Assembly (NCBI GenBank): GCA_963920525.1
Contig: OY986437.1
Span: 198,247,511-198,311,510 of the forward strand
DNA from: Dichetophora obliterata
Lineage: Eukaryota > Arthropoda > Insecta > Diptera > Sciomyzidae
DNA length: 64,000 nt
Reading direction: 5' to 3'
This document shows, one piece after another, positions 33,442 through 44,509 of the stretch (position 1 is its first letter; the number at the start of each line of letters is the position of its first letter). A program made the position numbers and the translations under genes. A model generated the notes under the pieces. The model did no database searches. It saw only the letters and a list, made by a program, of their open reading frames with translations, and was not told where the DNA came from.

Positions 33442-35449
33442 ATGGAAAGATGCTCGAAATTAGATAGTTTCTGTTACGTTTGTGGTAAACTAGAGCCAAA
33501 ATATGGAAAACAAGAACGAAAAAATTTATTTTCTAATAATTTTAAACTCGCACATATAATTTATTTTGGTGAAGAGGATATACAAGTGGCGACGAACATA
33601 CGCCAAATACGGTGTGTTCATTATGTTATGGCAATCTCTTGGGGTGGTTGCATCAAAGAAATTTATGTTTACGGTATGTCAAGCCAATGCTGTGGGTAAG
33701 AAATACGTCCGGGGTACATGACTCAGACAAGTGCTACGCTTGCGTAAATTTCACCAAAGAAATTAATAGAAAAAAAAGCAGAGCAAAAGTATATAATGCC
33801 ACTGACTCCGCTGAATTACCAATACCGATGCCCGATGATGCCGAAGTACCAAAACCACCGAGTCCGAGTATGCTATCAATGATGACATCAGAAAGGGGAA
33901 ACACCAACTATGGTGACTTCGATCCTTATTTTTTCCCTGAAATCGCAGATGATGCATCAAAGCCACTAGCACAAGAAGAAATCGATTTCCTCGTGGCCAA
34001 ATTTCGTTTTTCGCAGCGTAATGCCGAATTTTTCACTACATTTATGAAGCGCAGAAATCTGACACAGAAAAACGTTATCGCCAGCGGTTACCGTAAACGC
34101 CAAGCTGAGTTCCAAAAACTATACAACGTCAATGATTTGAATACGTTCACATATTGCAACGACATAAAAGCTTTAGTGAACAAAATGGGTATGGAATATA
34201 ATGCTGCCGACTGGAGATTATTTATAGATGGCTCCACGTCAAGTTTGAAGGCTGTATTATTACATGTTACAAATAAAATGCCATCCATCCCGTTGGCATT
34301 CGGAACGAATATGAAGGAATGTTATGAAGTCGTGGCAGATATATTGGACAAAATCAAATATACGCAGCATAACTGGAATATTTGCTGCGACTTAAAAGTA
34401 GTAAATATTTTGCAAGGTGTCATTGAAAAAGGCGGCTTCCCTAAATTCTTCTGCTTCTACTGCACATGGGATTCGCGGTATAAACATGACCACTGTAAGG
34501 CCACACATTGGGTGAAAAGAGATCTGAAGAATCAAAAGCATTTGAATTTGTTCAACAAACCGTTAATTGAGAATATTGATAATATTTTGCTACCACCACT
34601 ACATATAAAATTGGGCATCGTGAAAAAGTTTATCGAAGTGGCCGTCAAAGGTAACGATCAGATTTTCGATTGTTTGAAAGGAATATTTCCGAAACTAAGC
34701 AATGATAAAATTACTGCAGGTATTGTATTTCATTTTTTAGCATTAATATTGATTCACTTCGCTATATTCGCACTGTTTTTTATGTATGTTACTTGTTGCT
34801 TTTTCTCATTTTTTATACAGGTGTGTTAAATGGACCAGACATCCGCAAACTCATTAAAAGTGAAGCTTTCACACAAGTATTGTCTGCCAAAAAACTTGAG
34901 GCTTGGATTGCAATAAAAGCAGTTATTCAATATGTTTTGGGTAAAAACCACGTGGACAATGAGAATGCAACGCAATTGGTGAAGAATATGATCACTGCCT
35001 TTGATTCCATTCATGCATCGATGACATTAAAACTGTATTTTATGCACCATCATCTGGACGTGTTCCTGAAACAACTGCCCACAGAATCAGACGAGCAGGG
35101 TGAACGATTCCACCAGGTAACCATGCCGATGGAAAGATGTTTCAAAGGTAAGAAAATCGACGCAATGATTGCTGAAGTATGCTGGTGGTCTCAAAAGATA
35201 TCACAATTCGAGCACGAGTTGACAGAGGATGATAAAGAAGAACATACAGAAGAAGATATACCGTTATTCACTCCACAAACTGGAAATGACGCAGAAGATA
35301 TCGCCGTGGCTATTTTAAACTCAGAATCAGACGACGAATCAAGCGAACCAGCTGCAAAGAAATCCCGGCCTTCCACTTCTGGAACGTCAACTGTCAAATC
35401 ATCAACTTCGCGTCAGACAGCCCAAATGGACATCGACGATACTGATTAA
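33442..35449 (+). pseudogene. transposase-like gene of a poorly characterised family, with intron and early frameshift
   Basis: Exon 1 begins at ATG 33442. The reading frame shifts near 33570-33590, then continues to 34719. The intron is 34720-34820 (GTATTG...ATACAG), and exon 2 runs 34821-35449. C-x2-C pairs occur in the first 120 codons (CYVC, CSLC, CYAC), suggesting a zinc-binding N-terminus. The central region has an RNase H-like look: Asp at 34227 (LFIDGS), Asp at 34389 (CCDLK) 54 residues later, then CFYC..D...HDHC, and PPLHIKLG. Exon 2 has DEQGERFH (Glu at about 35102), then an acidic, Ser-rich, basic tail. I recall uncharacterised multicopy animal proteins with the same blocks but no established superfamily name. 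The frameshift means this copy is probably inactive unless the shift is a sequencing error or an unseen small intron. The catalytic reading is inference. Confidence 0.7.
34720..34820 (+). other. intron of the transposase-like gene
   Basis: Exon 1 ends ACTGCAG before GTATTG and exon 2 starts after TTTTTTATACAG. Joining restores the frame through KITAG-VLNGPDI with no stop, whereas the 101-bp intron is strongly T-rich. The size and the GT...AG ends fit fly introns. Confidence 0.75.
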
Positions 35450-35666
35450 CAAAAAAAAATACAAACAAATACCCGTTTGATGCCTTTTTTAATACTTTTT
35501 TTCATAATCTTTCATATATTTTCATGTTTTTCACTTTAATCAGAAAATTTAATACTAAATTGCAAAAAAAATAATACATGTGCCTTTTTTAAACTTTTGC
35601 TCAATATAAATAATAAAATAAAAAAAAAAATGAAAATTAATCACATTTGTATGGCCAAATCCGTAT

Positions 35667-36118
35667 CAAGGAGTGGTCGTATGAAGTTCGTATGTACTAA
35701 AAAGTTGTTCATAATTTTATAGGCTACATTTCTTTTCTCGATTGTTTGGTAAAATTTTTAATAGTTCAAGAGCTGTAGTCGAAAAACAGAAAAAATCGGT
35801 GAAAAAAGTGGTAATTTTTTCGACATTTTTGAGGTTTTGAGCATGAAGATGAAATTTTTCCGACTTAATATATACAGCATTTTTGTTGGCCGAGTCAAGA
35901 GCTACAACTTTGCTGAAGACTGCAAAAAAAATTCACAGCATTTTTCGAACTATGGCCATGCGAAAAATAGAAGAAAATTGCAAAAAAGTGCTCAAAATCG
36001 AATTTGTCGAAAAAACTATAGAGGCAAATAAAAAACGAACGGCAACCAATCTAGCAAAATCCAGAAATTACTTTTCTCCTCTCATCGAGTACTTTCGGCT
36101 GGGATAAGTGATTTTTTG
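35667..36118 (-). repeat. right long TIR
   Basis: Reverse complement of 31549-32006. It ends in GGGATAAGTGATTTTTTG. Confidence 0.8.
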
Positions 36119-36280
36119 TTTTGAATTTTTGTGTTGTACTGTGTTATTGTACTTATATCATCAAAATCGTTAAAGCTAAAATAGTCGGTTGGCTAGAAGT
36201 AAGTTATCGAAAAAAGTTCACTTTTATCTTTCTGCTGACAATTTTTATGAACTGACCAAACCGAAAACCTTGATAGCACT

Positions 36281-37149
36281 CAAGCGCGTCGGAAGCTAAT
36301 TTCATCTGGGGGGGAGGGGGGGAGTAGTACAAATGGAGGTGCAAAAAAATCACCAACATTTCTTAAAAGAAACATGAATATGAATAAACAAATTTTTTAT
36401 TTTAGTTTCAAAATAAAAAAAATATAAAACTAAATAACAAAATTATTAAAATTTCATTATTTTTAAAAGTTTTTCCAATTTCGATATTAGAGATCAGTTT
36501 TTAAAGGATCTTTCATATGGTAATATGAAAATATAAGAAATAATTGTTGCTTTTATAAAGCAAGACTAGGTATATCTTTACATGGTTTAAATGCAATATG
36601 GTACAAAAAGTTATATCAATTTAAATTTTTCCAAAATGTTTCTTTCTGTCTTTGCGAGAAATAAACTCTTTCACCACCTCCATCAAATTCAATTCTTCGG
36701 CTTTATCTTTGTGAATGTGTATAAATGCCGCATGAGTGAGTCGTTTCTGTGGCATAGTTGCTCGAAGATACGTTTTAAGTCGTCTTAGTGCATTAAAAGA
36801 ACGCTCAGTTGAAGCTGCTGATACAGGCACAGTCAAAACCAAAGCAACAAGTTTTTCAACTTCATTTAATAGTTTTTTCAGTGTATCCGAATTTTTTTAA
36901 TTTGGAATTGCAGTAGAAACTCTACACTTTGTTCTATCTTTTTGCAAGCACAGAGAAAGAAAATGGTTATCCAAATGGTATGCTTATGAAGAAGAGAGAA
37001 AGAAGAGCAAAATATATAAAACAAAAATATTATCGTTGTAAAAAAAGTGATATTTTGAATAACTTTTGAAGTTTTATTTTTTAATTGTTTATCTAGCTAA
37101 ATAAGTGGGGGACAACTGCTCCCTTTAACCCCCGTTTGCTACGCCAATG
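36281..37149 (-). mobile_element. internally deleted hAT element (ZMYM/TTF-like type)
   Basis: The ends are CAAGCGCGTCGGAAGC and, in inverse, CATTGGCGTAGCAAAC, both degraded forms of the CAGTGGCGTAG hAT terminus and followed by G-rich tracts. ATAGCACT (36273-36280) and ATAACACT (37150-37157) form an 8-bp duplication with one mismatch. Only the 3' portion of the transposase gene is left inside. Confidence 0.7.
36621..36903 (-). pseudogene. hAT transposase C-terminal dimerisation domain (hATC) relic
   Basis: The minus strand encodes TLKKLLNEVEKL...VPVSAASTERSFNALRRLKTYL...RLTHAAFIHIHKD. The PVSAASTERSFNALRRLK signature with the conserved Glu is the hAT C-terminal dimerisation block as found in ZMYM1-like and 52-kDa-repressor-like proteins. 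The N-terminal zinc finger and the two catalytic Asp regions are missing. The frame ends at a stop at 36621. It is a dead fragment of the element at 36281-37149. Confidence 0.8.
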
Positions 37150-38935
37150 ATAACACTACTAAACAAAGTTTTCCACAACGAATGGCAGTGTGGCACAGTG
37201 TGTCCACAATGGAAAAAAATCTAAAATTCAAATCGTTGACCGGTTGGTACATTGTAGTTTATTTTCAACTACAACAATGAGACCACAAGGTACCATTATA
37301 ATTTTGCTTGTAACTTGATTAATCTCTCTGCAGTGAGTCGGTTTTGAATGTGATCGCAATTTGTCCACATTGAAGAGTGAGAAGTTAAAAAAGTGCTGTT
37401 TTTAAAATCAACATAATATTAAAACAAAAGTTTTTATATAAAAAATGCAGGAACAATCATCGGGTATGAACTTAATAATTTGTATATAGTGGTAAAATGA
37501 AAAATTGGGGATTCATTTTTACAAATCTAGCAAAGTGCATACAAAAAAATTGTATACAAAATATGCACTTTAGAAACAATAAGGGATATAGTTCGTTTTA
37601 AAACGTGTTCCAGCCAATTTTTTTTATCTAATTATATAAAACAAGTATTGTTTTCTTATAACTATAAGCGATTTATTGCCCATTTTTGCTGTTTTTTTGT
37701 TTTTTTGGATTTGATTAAATTTTGTAATGCTCCAGAATTATGATTTTTCATTGAACTGACAAAATTTTTGTTGCATTCATTTCATTTTGAATAGGTTCAA
37801 ACAAGCTTTTTTTAACAAGAATGGATCTGTTTAACATTATTAATGATAGCGTTTCTCTATATTTAAAAAAAGATTTTTGGGAGACAGCTTAAAAAAACGC
37901 TCAAACTGCCTCAAAGAAAAATTTTTCATTATTTTTTCATTTAACAAGTCTTTTGAATGCCGCAAAAATAGGTAAATCACAAATGGGTTTACTTATGTTA
38001 AACTTGATTAAGAACTAGAAATTAAATTAATTGCGAATAAGAAAAATTATATGCAACAGGTTTAAGCAATATTAAAAATGCAAAAAAAATAAGTACATAA
38101 TGTGAGAATGGCTATTGATATAAAAAATATGATAAAATGATATATTTAACAATTCAAAATGAAGCAGTTCAGAAGAGAGATAGGAGAAGATAGAAAGAAA
38201 GAAGATAGATTAGAGTTATGAGAAATATTCAAAAACTAAACGCTTGAAAGCTCTGTGGTTGGAAACTACTTTAGTGTTATTCCATTAAACAAAGATATAC
38301 AGATAGCTTACTCCGTGCGCAAAAAATTAAATCTTCTGCGCACTACGTCACTCGAGCTTGTCAGCTGTAACACGTGGTGCATACATACAAAAGAAAATGT
38401 AAAAAAGCAAAAAGTAAACACAAGCAGCACAATTGCAAGCATTTAAGAAATATTGCATTCATTTAATTCAACTTCTAATTTTGTGCACTTATAGTGCGCG
38501 TAAATTATAATTTTCAATTATATTTTATGTAATTAAAATTAGTACAAAAGTTTTAGAAGCTTTTGATGAGAATAACAACGATTTTAATTCGGGCCATGAA
38601 ATAAATTTACAATTTTTTCAACAAACGAAACAAAAAAAGAGAAAAACAGGAAAATGAAAACGAAGCAATCAAAGTGCTGTCAAACACATCAAGTAACGTA
38701 GCTATTTTTTTGTGTAGGAGAACAAATGGGAGAAAACACCCCCATTATATATGCATTTCTTTTCAATAATAGTACTGAAAAATAAATTTGCTTAAATTTA
38801 TTTATAAATATATTTATAATATAATTTATTTCATTTCAATAAACCAAGTTTCAATAAGAAAATGTCGATATTTTTCATCGCTATTAATAAAATATCCCCT
38901 TTAAATATATTGTGACTATGTTTTTATTTAGCCAC
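37150..38935. other. AT-rich non-coding stretch
   Basis: No gene is recognised. A short hairpin TTGTAGTT/AACTACAA lies at about 37252-37276. A segment at 38240-38450 is open for 63 codons but lacks any recognisable domain. Confidence 0.45.
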
Positions 38936-38939
38936 TTTG

Positions 38940-40790
38940 ACAAGCTCGAACTACGTCACAACAAAGATGGCGGACATGCGCAATACTTTATCTGTAGTTC
39001 TTTGTATCATGGTGTTATTCGGTAAAGAATTCCACAGTCTAATTGCACTGACGAACAAAAAGCCTGCTAGAGTTTTTGTAATGATGACTTGGTATGCGAG
39101 CTGACCTACAGAACTGAAGTTTTTCAAAAATGTAATGTGGGCAGCGAGAGTAAAAAATCTTATGCAGAAATAAAAAATTTTTCGCTTCAATATAACGAAA
39201 AAAGCAGCAACCAAGTAATTTTATGCGGAAAAGTGACACATGGTCAAACTTCTTCAATCCATAAACATAACGGGTAGCATTATTCAGAGCAATTAGGAGC
39301 TTGTGAGCTTGTGAGACTTCCGAGTAAGTGATTATATTCATCAAGAATAAGTGATTAGCTGCAAGAATAGTTTTCGTCTCGTTTCTACGTTAACAAATGC
39401 TGCAGTCATTCTCAGGTTTCTTAATACAAAATATACCTTGCTTACTTACGCAAGAGTTTATGTGATCTACACAAGACAGAGAAGTACTTATTTGGAAGCC
39501 AAGATTTTTTACCTTACTAACAACTTTTAATTCAACATTGCTTAGAAAAAAGATTGGGAAAAGATCAACATTTGATAAAGGGGTATTAGAGATAGGTAAG
39601 ACATACGATTTTTGTGGGTTGAGCTTAAGTTGATTAGCTTTAGCCCATTCTGCTACATTGTACAAATCTTCATTCATTCTGACACATAGATCTTCGATTA
39701 ATCCGAGAGGTCTGGAAAAATACAGCGGAATATGCCATTGATGAACATAGAAAATAGAAGTGGGCCAAGAACCGAGTCTTGAGGAACTCCATTAGAAGTT
39801 TGCCTATATGATGAAAAACTAGTGCCCACTTTCACTCTCTGTGCTCTACCGCATAAATAACTAGTTAAAAGTCGGACTGAATTTTCAGAAAATCCAAAAT
39901 TATACTTGAATTTCTTGCATAGTATGTTGTGGTTCACGGTATCAAAAGCTTTTGAAAAGTCTAATAGGCAGAGCAGAGTCACATGTCCCTTATCAAATGG
40001 TATTCTAACATCATCCATTATTTTAACCATAGCAGTAGAACAGCTATGGCCAGGACGAAAACCAGACTGATGATCTGACATTAGACCGAATGTGCATATG
40101 TGGTTGGAGCTCTACTCCGCCATTATAGACTCACAAACCTGAGATATTGATGACAACAAACAAATGGGTCTAAAGTCACCCGGCTCACGAGCATTGGCTT
40201 TTTTAGCAATTAGAATAATAGTTGCTACCTTCCAGATTGCAGGGTAGCACAAGGTAGTGAAGCTGTGGTTAATTATGTGAACAAGATGGGTGATCACATA
40301 GGGTAATATGAGTTTAAGAAACTTAATTGAGATTTCATCTTCACCGGAAGCATTTGATTTGATTTTTGCTATAGCGTGCACGATATCTAGTTCACTAACC
40401 GCGATAAAATTGAAATGTGACGGAAAGTCTAAAGCAGATCTGCTGAAATATACCGAGTTCAAAGATTCATCAGATTCCGAGCTTGAAACAAAGAAATCGT
40501 TCAGAATATTGGGATCAGTTTTATTCGATTCAATCGCTTTATTGGCAATACCGATACTTTTTAAATTTTTCCATAGCTGTTTCGAAGGTATTGAGGGACT
40601 AAGCTTGGACAGAAAATGCTTTTTTGACAAGCTAACGGCTGAGGTAGCTTCATTTCTTGCTATTTTATGCGCCTCCTAGTTCAATATAGTTGGATTACGC
40701 TTCCATCTGCAGTAAGTTTTGTTTCGCTTTTTTAAAGCCATTTTCACAGAGGTCGAAAACCAGGAGCTAGATGTGTTTGTGACTTGACGA
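38940..40790 (-). pseudogene. antisense Jockey-like LINE reverse transcriptase relic, YADD box deleted
   Basis: Reading the minus strand from about 40790 leftward gives a pre-RT region (KKRNKTYCRWKRNPTIL, SKKHFLSKLSPS), then SELDIVHAIAKIKS, WKVATIILIAKK, DFRPICLLSSIS, a break near 40100, HQSGFRPGHSCSTAMV, LLDFSKAFDTVNHNIL and [20 protein letters not shown]. After about 39700 the YADD region is missing and the sequence resumes with DLYNVAEWAKANQLKLNPQKS. A C-terminal part follows (SRCPHYIF, LWNSLPNNT at about 39025). There are stops and frame changes at several places. The clade (Jockey-like) is inferred from motif style. The missing catalytic box makes it inactive. Confidence 0.85.
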
Positions 40791-42375
40791 GTGGATTAGG
40801 GGAACATGGTTATAAAAAGATCAACTATAAAATAAAAATAGCTAATGACTAAAATTGTCAATTTTATCTTGCAGTTTAAAATAAATGGAAGTATTTTTTA
40901 TGTTATTCCGTATATTTCAGTTAAGACAACAAAATAATAGTTTGCATTTTGAAAGAATTGAAACATAGCTGCGTTTTTTTTCGTAAAAGGTCCATATATT
41001 CCAAATATTTTCCACACGATTTGGGTCTATTTAAGACCCTTTTCCTATATGATATACGTTGTAATGAAATCTTTACATAATTAAATTACAAAATCTTTAA
41101 ATTATGCTTATTAGGGGTCGTCCCTATATATGTCACACATTTTGACCCCCACACAATATTATATATACACCACGCCCCTGCCACTCAATTCCGCATAGTT
41201 TTAACTCCCTCCTGGCCATGATATTTTAACACCACTGGCCATGGAGTGATTTGAAATATTTAAAAAAAATTTTCAAATAAACTATTTTTTAAGCTTTAGC
41301 ACTTTGTAAAAAATGTAAAAACAATATTTTGAAAAAATTAGTTCTTATCAAAAAAACCATAGTGGGTAGCTCATGATTTTCGATGAAACTGTTTATTAAT
41401 TATATCTATTAATTATGTGTCAAAATGAAGCAATTTTTGCAGATAAATGATATGTCTTATGAAAGAGCGTGGACAAAAAATTTAAATAAAAAAACTTTAC
41501 AGCATAAAACTTTTGGCCTATTTTTTGTGCAAAAATGTAATATTTTAGAGGTTTTTTAAAAATAATATAAAACATTGAATTGGTGAGGTAACGGTCAATC
41601 GTATCTTTTTTTACAAGGTTATTTAATTGAGCTTTCAGACAAAAAAAATTTTATGGAAATCGATTGGAAAATGGCTGAGATATTTGCTTGCAAAATAAAA
41701 ACTTGAAATTTCGATCGTTATTTTGTCATTCTAAGGCAATGGCCTTGCTTCATGGAAATTTGTTTTACTAAGAAAATCTACAGTTTTCAAGATATCGCAG
41801 TATTTGGAAGGTCATAATAACGGGAATTTTTTTAACATACTATCCAAGAAAAATATTAACAAAAAACTTTCGCATACCGTTATTTTTAGAAACCAACGAC
41901 TTTTCATACAAATATACGTTGTACTGAGAAAAGCTACAGTTTTCGAGATATCGCCATAAATTTAGTGCCAAAGTAATGGGAATTTCTTAAATTTATGATT
42001 TGGAAGAAATTTCAGAGATAGGGAAAGAAATGGAGTGTTTGTTGTACTTCTTGTCTAAATGACAATTTCTAAAATTCCTTCTTACACCATGTTCTTTCAT
42101 CTCTTTTAGTTTAGATTTTATTTAAGAAATTCTCTTTAAACACTCATATTTCTGGTCAGGTTGGTAACTAATCGAAAAACTAACCAAATTGTGCACGACT
42201 CTCTACATCCAGCACTTTCATTCGATACCTCATTTACCATTCTAGACCCAGCCAATCCTGACATCTCAAAAATCCTTACTGAAATAGATATATAAGCAGA
42301 TTATTTTCATTTAAATATTTATAGTATGTATTAACAAAAGTCTTTAAACTTCGAAACTAATTTTGAAGAATTGTT
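40791..42375. other. non-coding stretch with a short internal duplication
   Basis: No gene is seen. The phrase CTACAGTTTTC(A/G)AGATATCGC occurs at about 41780 and 41935 in a roughly 155-bp unit repeated twice (41700-42000). ATTAGGGGTCGTCCCTATAT at about 41110 resembles a transposon end but has no partner. Confidence 0.4.
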
Positions 42376-42458
42376 GCCCAAGTCGACCTTTGTATACTAG
42401 TGGAGAGTGCGCTAGACTATCAACCCAGAGGTCCCTGGTTCGAATCCGGGCTCGGGCA
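42376..42458 (+). pseudogene. tRNA-like sequence (degenerate tRNA or SINE head)
   Basis: The T arm CCTGG-TTCGAAT-CCGGG pairs fully (with one G-U) and contains a perfect B box, GGTTCGAATCC. The acceptor strands GCCCAAG/CTCGGGC pair except at one A-C. The anticodon arm CTAGA-CTATCAA-CCCAG has U33 and purine 37 and would give anticodon AUC, but two of its five pairs are A-C. The D region is about 9 bases too long. All three mismatches would be healed by G in place of A on the 5' strand, so decay of a once regular fold is likely. AUC is not the normal Asp anticodon (GUC), which argues for a pseudogene or a tRNA-derived SINE. Confidence 0.55.
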
Positions 42459-43217
42459 TGGTTTTTTAACTTTATTTATTCTTTCTTGCACATTTAAGAA
42501 TTATGGAAAACAAAAAAACCACAGCTAAATTGTGGAAAATGTGGAAATAATGGACAGGAACAACTAAGGGCTGGAAATGCTTGCCGAGGTTAAGGCATAA
42601 CACTAGCCTCGGTTAAAAGCAATTCAAATTGTCTTTCACGGTTGTTTCGCCTAATCAATAATTTACGTATGGTTCCAATCAATTCCTCTAAATAATCTAT
42701 ACTTTCCTTTCAGGTCAAAGACCAAACCTTGTTTGTATAAGGCGCATGCCGTGGTTCTTTGATATTTAAAGAAAAAAGTAAAATATAAAAAAACATTTAA
42801 AAAAACGATCAACAAATGGCTAAAATATTCGCTTTAGAAATTACGCTTTCTACTTCACATTCAAGCGAGCTCGTGTCTTAAGTCTTTTTGACATTTTTTT
42901 CAACTTTAAACGCTCATATCTGCTTAACGGTATCATCTATCAAAAATCTAACTTGCATTTTTAATTTTGTGCACACCTGGAGCTCAAAAACTTTTTTATG
43001 ATATATCAAGTGTTTCTGCAGTGTTTGTAGATTTCCTGTAATAAGGGGACCATTACAGGAATAAATATATAGATTCTTTTCCCATTATAAAACGGTCTAC
43101 ATTAACTAACTATGCACGCAGCTCTGTTAGATAAAATGAGAAATGATATGACTTACTTCTTTAAGAAATCTGCACACTATTTTTCAATGTTTCTACATAC
43201 AGATAAAGAATGTTTTT
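42459..43217. other. non-coding stretch after the tRNA-like sequence
   Basis: No gene is seen. GGTTAAGGCATAACACTAGCC and GCCTCGGTTAAAAGC words (42580-42625) form a loose short repeat. If the tRNA-like sequence is a SINE head, this could include its body, but no tail could be defined. Confidence 0.35.
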
Positions 43218-43221
43218 TGTA

Positions 43222-44507
43222 GAGTGTTACAACTTTGAGTTGGCATCACTGCTTTATTTGACCACCCATTTAACAGCTGATTGTTGTTTTTTGTTAAATT
43301 TGCTTTGACATTTTATTATGGATCGACTTGTACCAGAGCAACGCGTGCAAATTGTGGGAATTTTTAATCAAAATAATGGTTCTGTTCCTCAAACTTATTG
43401 TGCACTTTGTCCATTTTATGGCGTTCATAATCGTTCAGAGCTGCTTATTCGAAGAACAATAGATCGTTTTCGGACCACATTTTCTGTTACTGATAATGTA
43501 CATCCCGTGAGATGCCGAACAGTGCGCACTAAACAATCTGTAGCCGCTGTACAGGAAAGCATTGAAGATGATCCTAATCAATCAATTGGTCGCCGTTCTC
43601 AGCAACAAGGGCTGTGTCCTTCCACTTAATGGAAGAGTTTACGAAAAGATCTTGGCTTAAAACCTCTCAACATTCAACTTGTGCAGGAATTAAAGCCAAA
43701 CGACCATCGTATGCGCCGCCAATTGCGGCGAATGGGCTGAAGCACAAATTGATATTGATTTTGAATTTCCATGGAAAATTTTATTTTCCGATGAAGCCCA
43801 TTTTTGGTTGAATGGGTACGTAAATAAACAGAATAGTCGTATTTGGAGTGAGGAGAATCCACAAGCTTTTGTCGAAACACCATTACATCCACAGAAAATT
43901 ACTGTTTGGTGCGCTTTATGGGCTGGCGGAGTCATTGGCCCATATGTCTTCAAAAACGATGATGGTCAGAATGTTACTGTCAATGGTGAACGATATAGGA
44001 ACATGATTCGAAGTTTTTTCGTACCTCAATTAGCTGGCATTAATCTTGCTGATGTGTGGTTCCAACAGGACGGAGCCATATGCCACACAGCGGACGCTAC
44101 AATTGATTTACTCAAGGAAACTTTTGACGAAAAAATAATTTAACGAAATGGCCCAATTAATTGGCCCCAAGATCGTGTGATTAACTCCATTGGATTTTTT
44201 TCTTTGAGATTATGTAAAGTCACTTGTCTACGTCGATAAGCCACAAACAATTGAACACCTGGAAATCAAAATTTGAAGAATTATCGGCGAGATACGGCCG
44301 AAAAAGTTAGTGAAAATTGGTGTTCCAAATTGCGCCTTGTACGCGCCAGCCATGGCGGTCACATGGCCAAAATCATTTTTAAACATGAATGTCATAAAAT
44401 TTTCTATCCAATTTATAAATATCCATGCCCGTTTCATTGATATATAAATATATTATTATGTTTTATTATGATTTAAACTTGTATCACTTTATAAAAAACA
44501 CCCTCAA
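43222..44507 (+). mobile_element. DD41D (rosa-type) mariner relic
   Basis: The bounds are tentative: TA at 43220-43221 and 44508-44509, with weakly similar ends GAGTGTT / AACACCCTC. The 1.29-kb size is right for a Tc1/mariner-superfamily element. Identification rests on the broken transposase inside, not on the ends. Confidence 0.5.
43318..44440 (+). pseudogene. DD41D mariner-family transposase, broken
   Basis: From ATG 43318 the product shows the helix-turn-helix half (VPEQRVQIVGIFNQNNGSV ... NQSIGRRSQQ), an in-frame stop at 43627-43629, a frameshift near 43715-43725, then the catalytic half. That half has the first Asp in ILFSDEAHFWLNGYVNKQN, then TVWCALWAGGVIGPYVF and VTVNGERYR, and the second Asp in WFQQDGAICHT. 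A further frameshift near 44175 precedes DLTPLDFFL, which would hold the third Asp, and RASHGGHMAKI closes the protein. The motif style is that of the rosa/DD41D branch of the IS630-Tc1-mariner superfamily. At least three lesions make it inactive. Confidence 0.8.
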
Positions 44508-44509
44508 TA

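Larger units (their letters stand above)
31549..36118 (+). mobile_element. 4.6-kb DNA transposon with about 450-bp inverted repeats
   Basis: The left arm (31549-32006) and right arm (35667-36118) are inverted copies. They share the outer ends CAAAAAATCACTTATCCC..., then AGCCGAAAGTACTCGATGAG, GGCCATAGTTCGAAAAATGC, CTTGACTCGGCCAACAAAAA and CTTCATATGACCAC-like blocks. Between them lies a plus-strand, intron-containing gene. No clear target duplication is visible, and weak similarity continues a few bases outside the arms. Superfamily is not assigned. Long TIRs plus a single transposase-like gene make it a mobile element with good confidence. Confidence 0.75.

Noticed and set aside
41110..41160. 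ATTAGGGGTCGTCCCTATAT as a transposon end
   Set aside because: It resembles ends of known insect elements, but no inverted partner or duplication was found.
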